Assembly (NCBI GenBank): GCA_019009955.1
Contig: CM032228.1
Location: 132,810,501 to 132,874,500, forward strand
DNA: 64,000 nucleotides
Source of the DNA: Riptortus pedestris
Taxonomy: Eukaryota > Arthropoda > Insecta > Hemiptera > Alydidae
Direction of reading: 5' to 3'
The notes beneath the pieces are model-generated. The model saw nothing but the letters and a program-made list of their open reading frames with translations. It did not search any database and had not been told where the DNA came from. The position numbers were made by a program, and so were the translations under genes. Positions 1 through 52,805 of the stretch are shown piece by piece; position 1 is the first letter of the stretch, and each line of letters starts with the position of its first letter.

Positions 1-382
1 CTTTCAGTTTAGGTCGGATTTACGTTTCATTTGTGTATATAGTTAGAGAGATATCGATATCAAAATTCCATCTTTTCCGTGGATGCTATGGGTTCAATGA
101 TCAATGTCCTGGAGAATTTTGCAATTTAGAAAATTAAGTGTGAGTAATTCCTGTTCATAAACACATATCTTTGAGGGATTTGAGTGGTGAAAACAGATGG
201 ATAAGCGGTTATATGCCTTGTGCGGCAACTTTAGTACAATATTTTAAGCTGAAGAATCTGTTGAATGTAAGAGGAAACTCACTAGTATCGCTCATAATAC
301 TTGAAAGCGGGCTAGTCATTGCAATGCACGTTTCAGAGACATATTTGGAATCAATTCCAAGCTTTTTGGACATTATACTTCC

Positions 383-913
383 ATGCCATATGTGGGCACC
401 TCCGGCCCGCGAGACATTTTGAAAAACCGAATTAAACAAAAATATTACACTATTTACTCCAAATGTGGAAGATGGAGAGAGATTTGTGCCTTTGGCAGTA
501 ATTATAAATGCGAACAGTTCTTTTCTATGATGAAAGTTAATAAATCAAAACATCGTCCAAGGCTAACTGACGATAATTTGGAAAATTCTTTACGTCTTTG
601 TATCAGTGGAATTAATCCAAACATCGATGGATTAGTTTCCCAAATTCAAGCTCAAGTGTCTCGTTGATTTCGGTGTCGCTATTTAACTTTCGTTGTTTGT
701 AATAATTCCAAACGTTACGATTTAATTATAATGTTGTACCTATTTTTTTCATTTCATTTTGTTATTTTAATAAATTGTATTATAATTACATTGTCGTATA
801 ATTTCATGTGTTATATCTATCGTTAAAAATTATGAACGCTACTTTAAAATGCGGCCCGCAACGTATTTGCACTTAGGTTTGGTTGTCAACATGTCAAAAG
901 TTGCCCATACCTG
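383..913 (+). mobile_element. hAT transposon 3' portion with GTF2IRD2/ZBED-like transposase C-terminus
   Basis: Residues coded at about 470-665 (CEQFFSMMKVNKSKHRP, then LTDDNLENSLRLCI) resemble the C-terminal hAT dimerisation region of GTF2IRD2-like transposases, where CEQ.FS.MK...S..R..L.D..L is the hallmark. The frame stops at 665-667. Non-coding DNA continues to GTTGCCCATACCTG, a plausible hAT 3' terminal repeat (reverse complement CAGGTATGGGCAAC) ending at 913. The N-terminal and catalytic parts are missing. Confidence 0.7.
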
Positions 914-921
914 TTCTATAC

Positions 922-1988
922 TGTAGAGCCATATTCTATGTGATTTGGAATTATGTTTTGAGAATGCCCAGCACTGTTTCTTGGCTCTGGATCCCTTTTT
1001 GAGGTTGAATTTACGTCAAAATAAAATTACTAATAATGGCTGTGTGAAGCGGCACAGTGGCGTCCTTGTCGTCTATTCAAATGATATTTTATGCACAAAA
1101 TCCTTTTTTGGTCTAGGAAATATTAAAATAATAGACCTGATGGTTTGCACTAAGCATTTTGAGGTCCCTAATTAATGATTGTCATAAACAATCGCTAGTA
1201 GTTTGGTTCTTGTGGGGCGGAATAAATTAGACAGAGCCGACAGGTCTAAGAAGATAGGTAAAGTGTAAGAGACAAGGAGCTGAGAGGAAGCCTAAGGAGG
1301 AAGGGAAGGAGGAAGTGCGTAAAATTAGGTGCCTTGTCAGTTAGTTGGGGTTAGATTGAGGGATGGGGTGTGGACTAATCAGGAAGGTCGTGGCTACAGT
1401 ATCCGGTTCATGAAACTTGCAAGCCTACCTGAGGCCAGTGGCTCTCTCTCTCTGTGTGAATCCATCTCCCACCCCCTCCTTCCACCCCAAGTCCCTGCCA
1501 ACAGCTAAACTTTGAAAATTGGATCCAACTTTATAAATACCCTCCTTTTCCAGTTTACATAACTCCCCCGCCCTCCGCTGGCAAACTTTTCTACGTCGAG
1601 TTGGACGGCATTCGACGTCTTTATTCCCAGAATGATTTTGCCCCTCCTTCCTCATTTTTCCATTGAATAAACTTCAATGTTCTATTTTGCGTTAAACTAC
1701 ATCATTTTTTAATGATTTCATTGTCCGTTCTAATCAGGTGCTCTTCATGGGCATGCATGGTCCTGCCCTATCCTATCTGTCCATCTTTCGTTGTGTTTAT
1801 CTGAAAAAAATTGTATATTCTTGTTTGTTGTTGACCAAAATGCAACGAACTTTTATCTTCTTGTACAAAACGATTATTAATCACAGTGCATCTATTGTAG
1901 ATGATATTACATACATTGGCGAGGAGCTTAGTTTTGGGGGATGCAGCTTGATTGAATTGGTCCACCACCTGTTACGACATTTGATGTT
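922..1988. other. Non-coding, no recognised feature
   Basis: TRIM9 upstream intron. 1180-1660 is less AT-rich than its surroundings, with a short CT run at 1441-1452. I recognise no gene or repeat family. Confidence 0.5.
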
Positions 1989-2080
1989 TTAGCAGATTTC
2001 CCTTAGGAGAAATCAGCTATTGAGCTTGAACTGATGATGGGATTTTCGAATAAATTTCTCCAAATGTCCATTGATCCTAC
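1989..2080 (+). mobile_element. HLE left-end fragment
   Basis: TTAGCAGATTTCCCTTAGG begins a diverged copy of the HLE left terminus, which ends just after the ATTGATCCTAC motif, before the (TA)n tract and core. It is preceded by TTTT. Confidence 0.8.
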
Positions 2081-3875
2081 GAACAAAATTTTTTATTGTG
2101 TAGATGTTCTTAGAAGTAAACATTTTTTTTGGATTCATTGAAGAATACTTTTGCGTTACTTCATTATTAATTTTTTAGTTTGGGGGGGGGATTTAAGAAT
2201 CTATTCCTTTTCTCGTAGACCTGTTTTAAAGACAATTTTGTCGGCTTCAACTTTTATGTCGCAGCATTCATCAATAAAATGTGGAGTTTCTGAAATAAAG
2301 ATAAGTGCATTTTACGGCTAAAAGAAGTAAAATCGAAAACTTCACCAATATAAAATAATTTTAAAATTTGATTTTCTACAAATATCCGTCATAAAAAGTA
2401 CGGCATTGGAAATTCCAAAGTTTTGGTCGCGGGAGAAGTTACGAGTTTGAATGTGGACAGAAAAGATTCTTCAGGGGTCACAATTATTCCACACCAAGTC
2501 TCAGCCTTTTATTTATACAATTGCAGATTTTAAGGAGAGTGACAAGGGAAGTTGGGACACCCTGTTTTGTGTGTGTGTGTGTGTTTTACCCGAGCTACTT
2601 ACACGTTCTATACGTTCCTCAGTTTTCCTCATGATATTTCCTCTTGAGGCATCATTATCATTAAACATCTTTAGCCTTCCTAAGGCGAATGCTCCCATCT
2701 TTAGTCTACGACTAGAATAAACAACACCAATAAGACCGACTTAGTAGTCCAGAACAACAAAAATAGTCTCAATCTATACTATATGTCAATAAAAGTATAT
2801 CTTCTTAGAAATTTTAAAAATAATATGTATCTACCATTCAATCCATAAATAGGAGTTAAAGACATAAAAATGTACAATAAATGCATGTTTGCAAGCAATG
2901 CAGAGATAATAGATAAACTACATTTTAGACAGGGTTTTCTTAATTGATATTCATACTGGAAATCATTTTCTCACTCGTCTATTTGTCATTTTGATTTTGT
3001 AGTTGCTCCTTGATATTTTAAGGAATGTTATCTTGTAGAACATTAAATGCTAATTTCTTACTACTTCGTATAGTGCACTAACTTTTCAGTTACCAAGTGA
3101 AGAAGAATTTTGACTTGATCATTATTTTCGAAGCTTTAAAGCGAAAAATATATATGTATTTTTTTAAATAACAATGAATTAGTATACCTGAAATTTAAAT
3201 GATTAAATTAGCGTTTACATTGTTTTTTTTAAAAATGTATAATACAATTATGTTTATATGTATTATATTATACATATGTAGTATGTTTTCATGGTCTTTC
3301 AAAATAAAAAATATATGAAATCAACAATATTTTGTGAGCTTTCCAGATTTTAAGGAAATTAGTCAGGATAAATATGTCAGGATTTATACGTCAGACTGGT
3401 AACTGGGTTTGCTTACAAAGCATCCCCATGGTTCGGTAGCCTTTGTGATTCGGCCTATTGTTATCTTCCATCACGATCTGGCATCAGGTATAAAGATTTT
3501 ACGTCCCACGTGGAGTGAAATCTAATCAGCTCCTACTCCCTAGAGTCACGAAACGGAAATACAATTTATATTCAGATTTCACGAACCAGAAGGCTGGATC
3601 GTATTTTATAGTAATTTTCTCTTATTTAATTGTATTTGTTTCAGGGAAAGTCTTTTTTTTTTTTTTTTTTTATTGGTGGTTTTTTATTATTACTCCTTAA
3701 AAACGTATTGAATACAAAATGAGATATACATTGTTCAATGGTATAGCATAGTCTGCGATAGCAATAGCCATAAGAATATTACAAGAATTTTTATGTACCT
3801 TCACTACTCTCTTAAACTGATAAATCTTTTTTTCTCAAAAAAAAAAAAAAAAACTTTTAATGATAGATATCAGAC
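2081..3875. other. Non-coding AT-rich intron sequence
   Basis: Contains a G run near 2181, a (GT)n tract near 2568-2584 and a T run at 3653-3672. No coding signal or recognised repeat. Confidence 0.5.
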
Positions 3876-4310
3876 ATGAAATTATACAACAATGTAATTT
3901 TAATACAATTTATTAAAATAACATAATGAAATGAAAAAAATAGGTACAACATTATAAATAAATCGTAAAATATGGAATTATTACAAACAACGAAAGTTAC
4001 ATAGCGACACCCAAATCAATGAGTTACATGAGAATTTGGGAAACTAATCCATGGATGTTTGGATTAATTCCACTGATACAAAGACGTGAAGAATTTTCCA
4101 AATTATTGTCAATCAGCCTTGTACAACGTTTTGATTTATTAACTTTCATCAATGAAAAGAACTGTTCGCATTTATAAGTACTGCCAAACGCCCTAATCTC
4201 TCCTCACCTTCCTCATTTGGAGTAAGAAGTGTAATATCTTTGTTTCATTGGGTTTTTCAACATGTCTCGCAGGCCGGATCAAATATTACAGCGGGTCGGT
4301 TGTTGTCCAC
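3876..4310 (-). mobile_element. Second copy of the hAT 3' fragment, inverted
   Basis: The reverse complement closely matches 383-808, including the same transposase tail (anticodons of CEQFFS near 4160), the AATAAATTGTATT segment and the GCGAGACATGTTGAA block. It lacks the terminal repeat seen at 913, being cut at an A run near 3850. It has several frameshifts and stops, so it is older than copy 1 or evolving without constraint. Confidence 0.65.
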
Positions 4311-4330
4311 ATGTGGTCTAGACTCTCATA

Positions 4331-4450
4331 TTAGCAGATTTCCCATAAGAGAAATCAGCTATTGAGGTCGTACTCATGACGCGATTTTCGAAAAATTTCT
4401 TCAAATGTCCATCGATCCTATCGAGGAGATGACGAGAATGAGCTCCATTC

Positions 4451-4492
<42 letters not shown>

Positions 4493-4919
4493 CTGTTAAC
4501 GCTGTAGCGGTCGCAATTTGTATTTGTAAAAAGAAAGATAAAGTTCGTTAATTGCTTAAATCGAACCAATGGAAGGGGGGGGGTTTAGAGAGGTGGATTT
4601 TTGAAAATTCAAAATATCTCCGTTATGATGCGTCGGATATATGCGTCTTATTGCAAATCAAATTTACTATAAATATTGTTCTATACATTTATTCTGTATC
4701 TTGAATATTAACCGAGATATTTGCATTTGTATTGTGTGTGTGGTCGGCTATATTCGGGACTTTCCGCCAAGAACTAGTTCGGCCGTTTCCGTAACGGTTC
4801 GTCCCTCGTGAATTGGTTTAGATATTCCTTACTACTACTGTTATTAGTAGGCAGATTACTCTGTTGTAAAACTTCACATGGGAAATCTGCTTAGTTTACG
4901 CAGCCCCTGCGTGACGGAC
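4331..4919 (+). mobile_element. HLE (Helentron-like, non-autonomous) complete copy
   Basis: A reference-quality full copy of 589 bp. From left to right it has: TTAGCAGATTTCCC with a near-perfect palindrome; the conserved left block (GTCGTACTCATGACGCG, AAATGTCCATCGATCCTA, GATGACGA); a (TA)n tract at 4457-4489; the core starting TGTCTGTTAACGCTGTAGCGG; a G-run block; ATCTTGAATATTAACCGAG; the GGCCGTTTCCGTAACGG block; and the right end GGGAAATCTGCTTAG. The last is the inverted left terminus, followed by the hairpin CGCAGCCCCTGCG and GACGGAC, then TTTT. This asymmetric inverted repeat plus 3' hairpin fits Helentron/HINE elements. No protein is encoded. The class assignment is inference; the family itself is plain from its copies. 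Confidence 0.85.
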
Positions 4920-5855
4920 GTTTTATTTGATTTACACCGACATTCACATAATGAATCGATAAGGTCCGATTTCAAAATTAATTGCTGAATGAAAAGTACC
5001 TAGAGGTAGTTATTGAATAGTTGTATTGAGGCTATTCACTATTTGATTTTGATTGAAGGATGTAATGTGGAAGAAGGAAGAAGTGGACGGCGGAGAGAGG
5101 GTGCCATCCATCTTGGTGACCGTTCATTCAGCTGGTCCATCATGATTGCTATTCACTATTCAACCCTCCCCTCATCCTTTTTAGCCATATTCACCCATTC
5201 ACCTTCACTATCACTCCTCTTTATCTCAGAAAAAAAATGCTATTCATTCATTTCTTTGCCATTCTTTCTTTTCTTCTTTTATCAGGAATGAGTGACCCTA
5301 TCATCATCTCTGGTGAGAAAAAAAAGAAGAAAGCTGAAGCCTGATCAATTTTCCGAACCAGTAAATACTTTAAAATATGCCTTCCACTTTCCTCCGGATC
5401 AGAGTTCACTAGGCTGTCCTATATGGTTTTAGGACATTAGCAGAAACTGGATTAGTTAATCGATTTCGTCGGCAACGACGTACTACACATAGAACTTCTG
5501 AAGAGGCATAACTTTTAACACTATGCGAAACATGTAGAGAAGTGAAGTTTGTTTTGATGACCTATGTAGCTCCATCGTTCGTGAAGTGCAAGGAACGAAT
5601 GGTCAATTGTTCATGTGAACAGGAAGTCCTTATTTTCACAGAAGCGCATTAGGGAATGAAATTTAACTTTAGATATAGCCATCCCTCCGTAGTATGTAGC
5701 ATGAATTAGCATACTAAGGATATACTGTAGCCAGGTTGTACTGTACTACCAGTCTTGGCCCCATTGCCATGTTGCAGACGAGAATAAAGGTGTGAAAGAC
5801 TTGTATTACTCCTAAATTCAAGGTCTGAAAAATCATCAAATCCATTAAAAATGAA
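4920..5855. other. Non-coding intron sequence
   Basis: No recognised gene or repeat. A pyrimidine-rich patch lies at about 5160-5290. Confidence 0.45.
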
Positions 5856-5967
5856 TTAGGAGATCTGCCTCATAGAATACCACCAAGTTCTACGTATGAC
5901 GCGATTTTTGAAAAACGTGATCGAATGTCCACCGCTTGTACCTAGTTCATGACGATTCTAAATTGAA
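5856..5967 (+). mobile_element. Degenerate HLE left end
   Basis: TTAGGAGATCTGCCTCATAG starts a heavily diverged left block that keeps TATGACGCGATTTTTGAAAA and CGAATGTCCACCG. No (TA)n tract or core follows. Confidence 0.6.
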
Positions 5968-6439
5968 TCTTCTGGCTGGTGGGGGTCGATGTGTACCATG
6001 GATGGAAAGATGTGTTAACACAACCACTTTATTTAACTCGTTATTACTTCATTTTCAATGTTCTCTCTATAAATCGCTGATGTGCACTTGCTCCTTTCTT
6101 TGAGTGTTTAGCACAGTGGACAAATCATGCAAAAAATGAGATTTAAAAATCTCTTGAGCCTGCAATGGTAGACGTCTTTGCCCTACGAGAAAATAAATAT
6201 AGTTGAGCCCACTTCAAGGATTTATTTATGAAGACTTCTTACGGCTCGTTAAAATGCCATCTCATAGTCCTGCTATATTTTCTGCTCAACTACTCTGTTT
6301 CCGCGACCGCATTGGATTCTGTGTATAGAGCAGAGCACTACCACCTGTAAAAGCTCACCTTTGCTTTCTTCTATACCATTTTGTTTTTATTCTTCATACG
6401 ATTTATATGCAATATGTAATCTGATATCTTTTGTTTCAG

Positions 6440-48294
<41,855 letters not shown>

Positions 48295-50741
48295 ACAACT
48301 ATAATTCCAATTTTTGGAGTTAAAGAACTCTTTAATGTGATATAATTTATTGTTATATTTGTGAAAATTCTATTTTCCTTTCTTTCTTTTATTTCCATTT
48401 TTTACCATTTATATTTGCTATGCAGGTTCTAATATCTGTGTATATATTTTTTATAAGAGAGCCTAAATTTACTTATTTATGTGGTATATGTTGTACACAA
48501 ACAGTATTAAGTGAGTTTTTGTTTAATTGCTATTTGATTAGGTTATATTATTTAAGTTTAAAAAGGGACATACATTTCTATTGTTAAGAAATCTAATTGA
48601 GCTTTCAATATTCTTAAACTATTGCACATGTTTTAAATAATTACAATTCAACAACAAAACTTTTAATCTAAAAATGTTTTTCATCACTGTTTGTATTTAA
48701 TTCTTTGTTGTTACATAAAAATCACTCAAACTTAAACACTCCAAATCATTCTATAAACTTGATTAAATGAAGCTTATTACATATGTACTTAGATATTTAT
48801 AAATATTTTTTTTCTCTTTTTATAAACTTGTATTTTAATATGAATTTTTCGTCAGATTATTGAACTAAACACTTATAATTGCCAACAAGTGAATTTTATT
48901 AAAAAACATAAAAAAGTTTAAGTTAAAGTTTTTTTATGAAGTGTTTTTCTTGATATTATTTTCTACTCTAATTGAATCATTACACACGTTCAGAGATCAA
49001 TATTATTAATAAAACATCCACTTTATACATACAATGCCAACATGGTAAATAGAGAGGATACATCTATTCTGATCAAAAAAACATATATTCAGCTGTAAAC
49101 CCAAATTTATAACTAAATTCGTTGTCAGGATGAAAGTGAGCTACTATATTTGATGTAGAAAAATTGTTTTTTTTTTTTTAAAAGACAGTAGTTGCCTTGA
49201 TTTGAACATAAAACCACAATAGATGTCACCAATGATCTCTATGGGATTTATTTAACAAAATGAAATAGATAGTTTTTAGAACTGTATAGCATAACTAGAG
49301 CTTTTAGATTACAGAAATATTTATAAATTTAGATAAAAATGTTTTTTTATGGGAATCTTGACAAGAATAATAAAAAAAAAATCATTAAAATAAATATTAT
49401 GTTTATTAGTATACAAATATTCTCATTTGTTCAACACTTGTAATTTAAATTTGGTAACAATTAGAAGCAATTCAATTATTCATAAAATATTGTAGGAAAA
49501 ATACTGTTAGTTATCAACTAATTGATTGAATATTTTATCTGGTGTGGTACTGTCATTCCAATAATAGTCAGTTTGATAGGAAGATTTTAGTCCAGTTGAG
49601 CATTTTTATGTTGACTTGGGATCTGGGACTTATGGAATGCATAACATAAAATAACATTTACAAGTGAAATGGGAAAATATTGATACCACTTCCAAGGCAA
49701 GTGAAGTTAAAATCTCATATTTAATTTTTCTTTTCTTTCTTTCATAAAACTTAAAAAGAGAGCAAAGAAGAAGAAAAAAATAATGGGTCTTTTCTGCTTC
49801 TTCCTGAAAGTTATTTAACTACTAATTCTAATAAAAAAAAAAACTATTACTTTTTTGAATAAAGCTTTAAGTACTATCCTCAATAAAAACACAACAAAGA
49901 GGAAAAGTTCTTGTTTTGTTTTTGTATTATGAATCAGTGGTTACCTTCACTTTCTGGTGCAAAACAGAAAATACTCAAAATAATATTAGACAATTATGAC
50001 AGATCACTTATTAATTACTAATTGATTTTTGAAATCATACAAGTTCTGCCAATGGGTTTTTATACTTCACAATTTTTTAAATTATATGGTGCTAAAGGGA
50101 TTATTTGTGTATTAATGATTATGATTGATGTAGCTCAAATATGTCATGTATACCTTTATTTTTGGTTACTTACACTTAAAATTGGAAAAAGCATGCTGAA
50201 ATATAGATTAAATTTGATAAAATAGTTAGAATTACTGTGATGCTGCTTCTGAAGACAGCCGATTTCTAACTTCTACATTACTCTAGCAACAGAACTATGA
50301 CTATAAATTTAGAAAATTGTGAACTGTGTTAAAGTTCAATAGGCTAGTCAAGCTTATTATCAAATAAATTTTAAATATTCCTTCCCAGTTTTATTTATCA
50401 TAAAATCAATTATATTTTACCTTAGTTATTTTTATTTCAGAAGTATTTAGTACTCATACTGCTAATTTTAGAAAGTTGTATTTGATTGTATGTAGTTATT
50501 ATTCACATTTAGGCAAATACAAAGAATTATGTTTTTGTTTAGCAGTTTGTGTAACTATCTTCCTTTTTAATATAGCACTGTATATATATTTGTTAGTGTT
50601 AACTCTATCTGCCAAAGTTGTTACTCATAATACTCCTCCAAAACTACATCTGAGACCTCCAGTAAAATTTGGACATTCACTGGGGATTGAGTACTACAAC
50701 CAAGCTTGAGAAGTCAATTTTATTACATGTATTGAAAAATA

Positions 50742-50822
50742 CGAGGGTGAATCAAATGAAAACCTTAAAAGTTTAACCTGAACTTTACAGCACTTTTAAG
50801 GTTTTCATTTGATTCACCTACG
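50742..50822. mobile_element. 81-bp mini-mariner (nearly bare inverted repeats)
   Basis: CGAGGGTGAATCAAATGAAA and its continuation CCTTAAAAGT face the near-perfect complement ACTTTTAAGG with TTTTCATTTGATTCACC, separated by only about 19 bp and flanked by TA on each side. The outer sequence resembles mariner termini. No room for coding. Confidence 0.82.
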
Positions 50823-51963
50823 TATTCCTACTACTGTTCATTTTTGGATAGGAATACATGTATAAATTTCAAAATTACAATCTTCATTCTTTGCAGAATA
50901 TGGTACAGTCTGGAAAGTAATTTTAGAGGAATATTTAAAAAAATCAAGTGGGAAGACAAGAAGTGTCCATAGACCAAGGCACTGACTTACATAGGTTTCA
51001 CGTCATGATTAGTAATTGTAACTTGTCACTTGCATGATATCAAACAATGAGAGTTTAGTTTTGTCTGTATAATTATTTACTGTTGCCTATTTTTTTGTCT
51101 GATTTTATGTAAATTAATGACATAAGTGGATAAATTTATGCATTTCATTTTTAATACATACATCTTCTTACTACTCGAGACATCTAGAATACTGTAATTC
51201 TACTATCATTTGTCCTTAAACATTAATTTCTTTTCTTTAACAATGAGTAGCTAGTTGTAACAAATATATTTTGTTTATTTTATTTTAGTTAGTTGGTAAT
51301 TTATGTAAGTGCATTAAGTAGAAGTTTACAATAGTTTGACTAGTAAAGAACATGATTGAATTAAATTAATCATTATAAAAAATGAAGGTGGAATGGATCA
51401 ACCATAGGACCCATATGTAATAATGTCTCTATTAAAATTTAATGTTGATCAAAGACAAATTCAGTCTTAAGCTTAAGAATTGTTCTTTGTATACTATAAG
51501 TAGACCTGTTTGTAAACTGGCTAATATGTCTATAACCTTTAACATTAACAGACGGGAAAATACATCTGATATTAATCTAGCATCCCCCCGGGGCTAGTAA
51601 TCATTGGTTTTTGAAATAGAACCTCACCCTCAAACACTGAATCTGCCTTGTTAGTTGGGTGCTATCACTCAAGTTCCTATAATGTACATAAGTTATTGGC
51701 AAATAATAGAATTAGTTATACAATTTTTCCCCACTTTCAAAACAGTTTCTTGTCAACTGCTTGCACTTATAACTTAAATAAATGAAAAAATGGCAGGTTT
51801 TAGATTGTTTTTACCTACTTATAATTTAAAACTTAATTATCTTGCATTAAAAAAGAGTTGGATAAAACATAAACAAGTTATGAATACTATCCTTAGAACA
51901 TATTCCTTAAATTGTAAATAATACTTTTCTTTGCAGAAGATGATAAAACCTGACATACTTATT

Positions 51964-51970
<7 letters not shown>

Positions 51971-52000
<30 letters not shown>
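51971..52000. repeat. (TA)n microsatellite
   Basis: About 30 bp of TA in the putative TRIM9 3' region. Confidence 0.9.
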
Positions 52001-52002
<2 letters not shown>

Positions 52003-52701
52003 AAACATACATACATTAATTACTTATGACAAAGTCATTTATATTTTTAATTTACATCTTATAAAATGGTTCTCGGACCATATAAAACAATAAGTGGGCA
52101 AGATGTGATTGAGGCTCACTGTTTGCCTTGGTCTGATATAGAGTACACATTGGTGAACTATGTCTGAAAATCCTTCAATAAGTCAACATAATTTCCACAA
52201 TAAGTTATTCATAATTTAAGCCTTATCTTTATTGTGAGAGCCTTGAGTTTCTATGGTGGTATTAATAAGATTTAAGTAGTCAGATAAATATATTACTGGT
52301 ATTAAGTGATTAATCAAAATAATTTAACTAAAGAAAATTATAATAATACATCTTAGAGTGGAAGTTATATATATACTGCTATTTACTCTAGGTACTATTA
52401 ATGGTATAAAACAAAGGAAATAGATAGTTATTAAAAAATATTACAAATACTTATCAAAATAAGCATTCTTAGTTTGTCTTTTGTCCTTGTTTATTAGCCA
52501 TATTTATTTTTATTTAACTCTGTTTTATAATTAAAGAATTATGGAAGTATAAATAGCTATTTTCCATTAATGATTTAAAATCGATGTATGCCTACTATTC
52601 ACTTACATTTCATTAGCTAAATAATTGTCCAATATATCATTGGCTTATTATTTTTCAATTGAATGAATATTTTCTTGAAAAAAGTCAGAGATAAATACAT
52701 T

Positions 52702-52734
52702 CACGAGTACTGTCTGTTTCAAACAGTACTCGTG
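52702..52734. repeat. 12-bp perfect hairpin
   Basis: CACGAGTACTGT and ACAGTACTCGTG are separated by 9 bases. Stable for AT-rich surroundings; no T run directly follows. Confidence 0.85.
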
Positions 52735-52742
52735 GACATATT

Positions 52743-52746
<4 letters not shown>

Positions 52747-52777
<31 letters not shown>

Positions 52778-52805
52778 CATACATACACATACATATACAT
52801 ACCTT
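52747..52805. repeat. (TA)n followed by (CATA)n
   Basis: Alternating TA passes into CATA/CACATA repeats, 13 bp after the hairpin at 52702-52734. Confidence 0.9.

Noticed and set aside
4331..4919. HLE as an ordinary TIR-type MITE
   Set aside because: The right inverted repeat is not terminal: a conserved hairpin and GACGGAC lie outside it in nearly every complete copy, and no constant target duplication is seen.
1..6439. Search for TRIM9 B-box or RING exons
   Set aside because: No Cys/His-rich frame with splice sites seen; those exons must lie upstream of the window.
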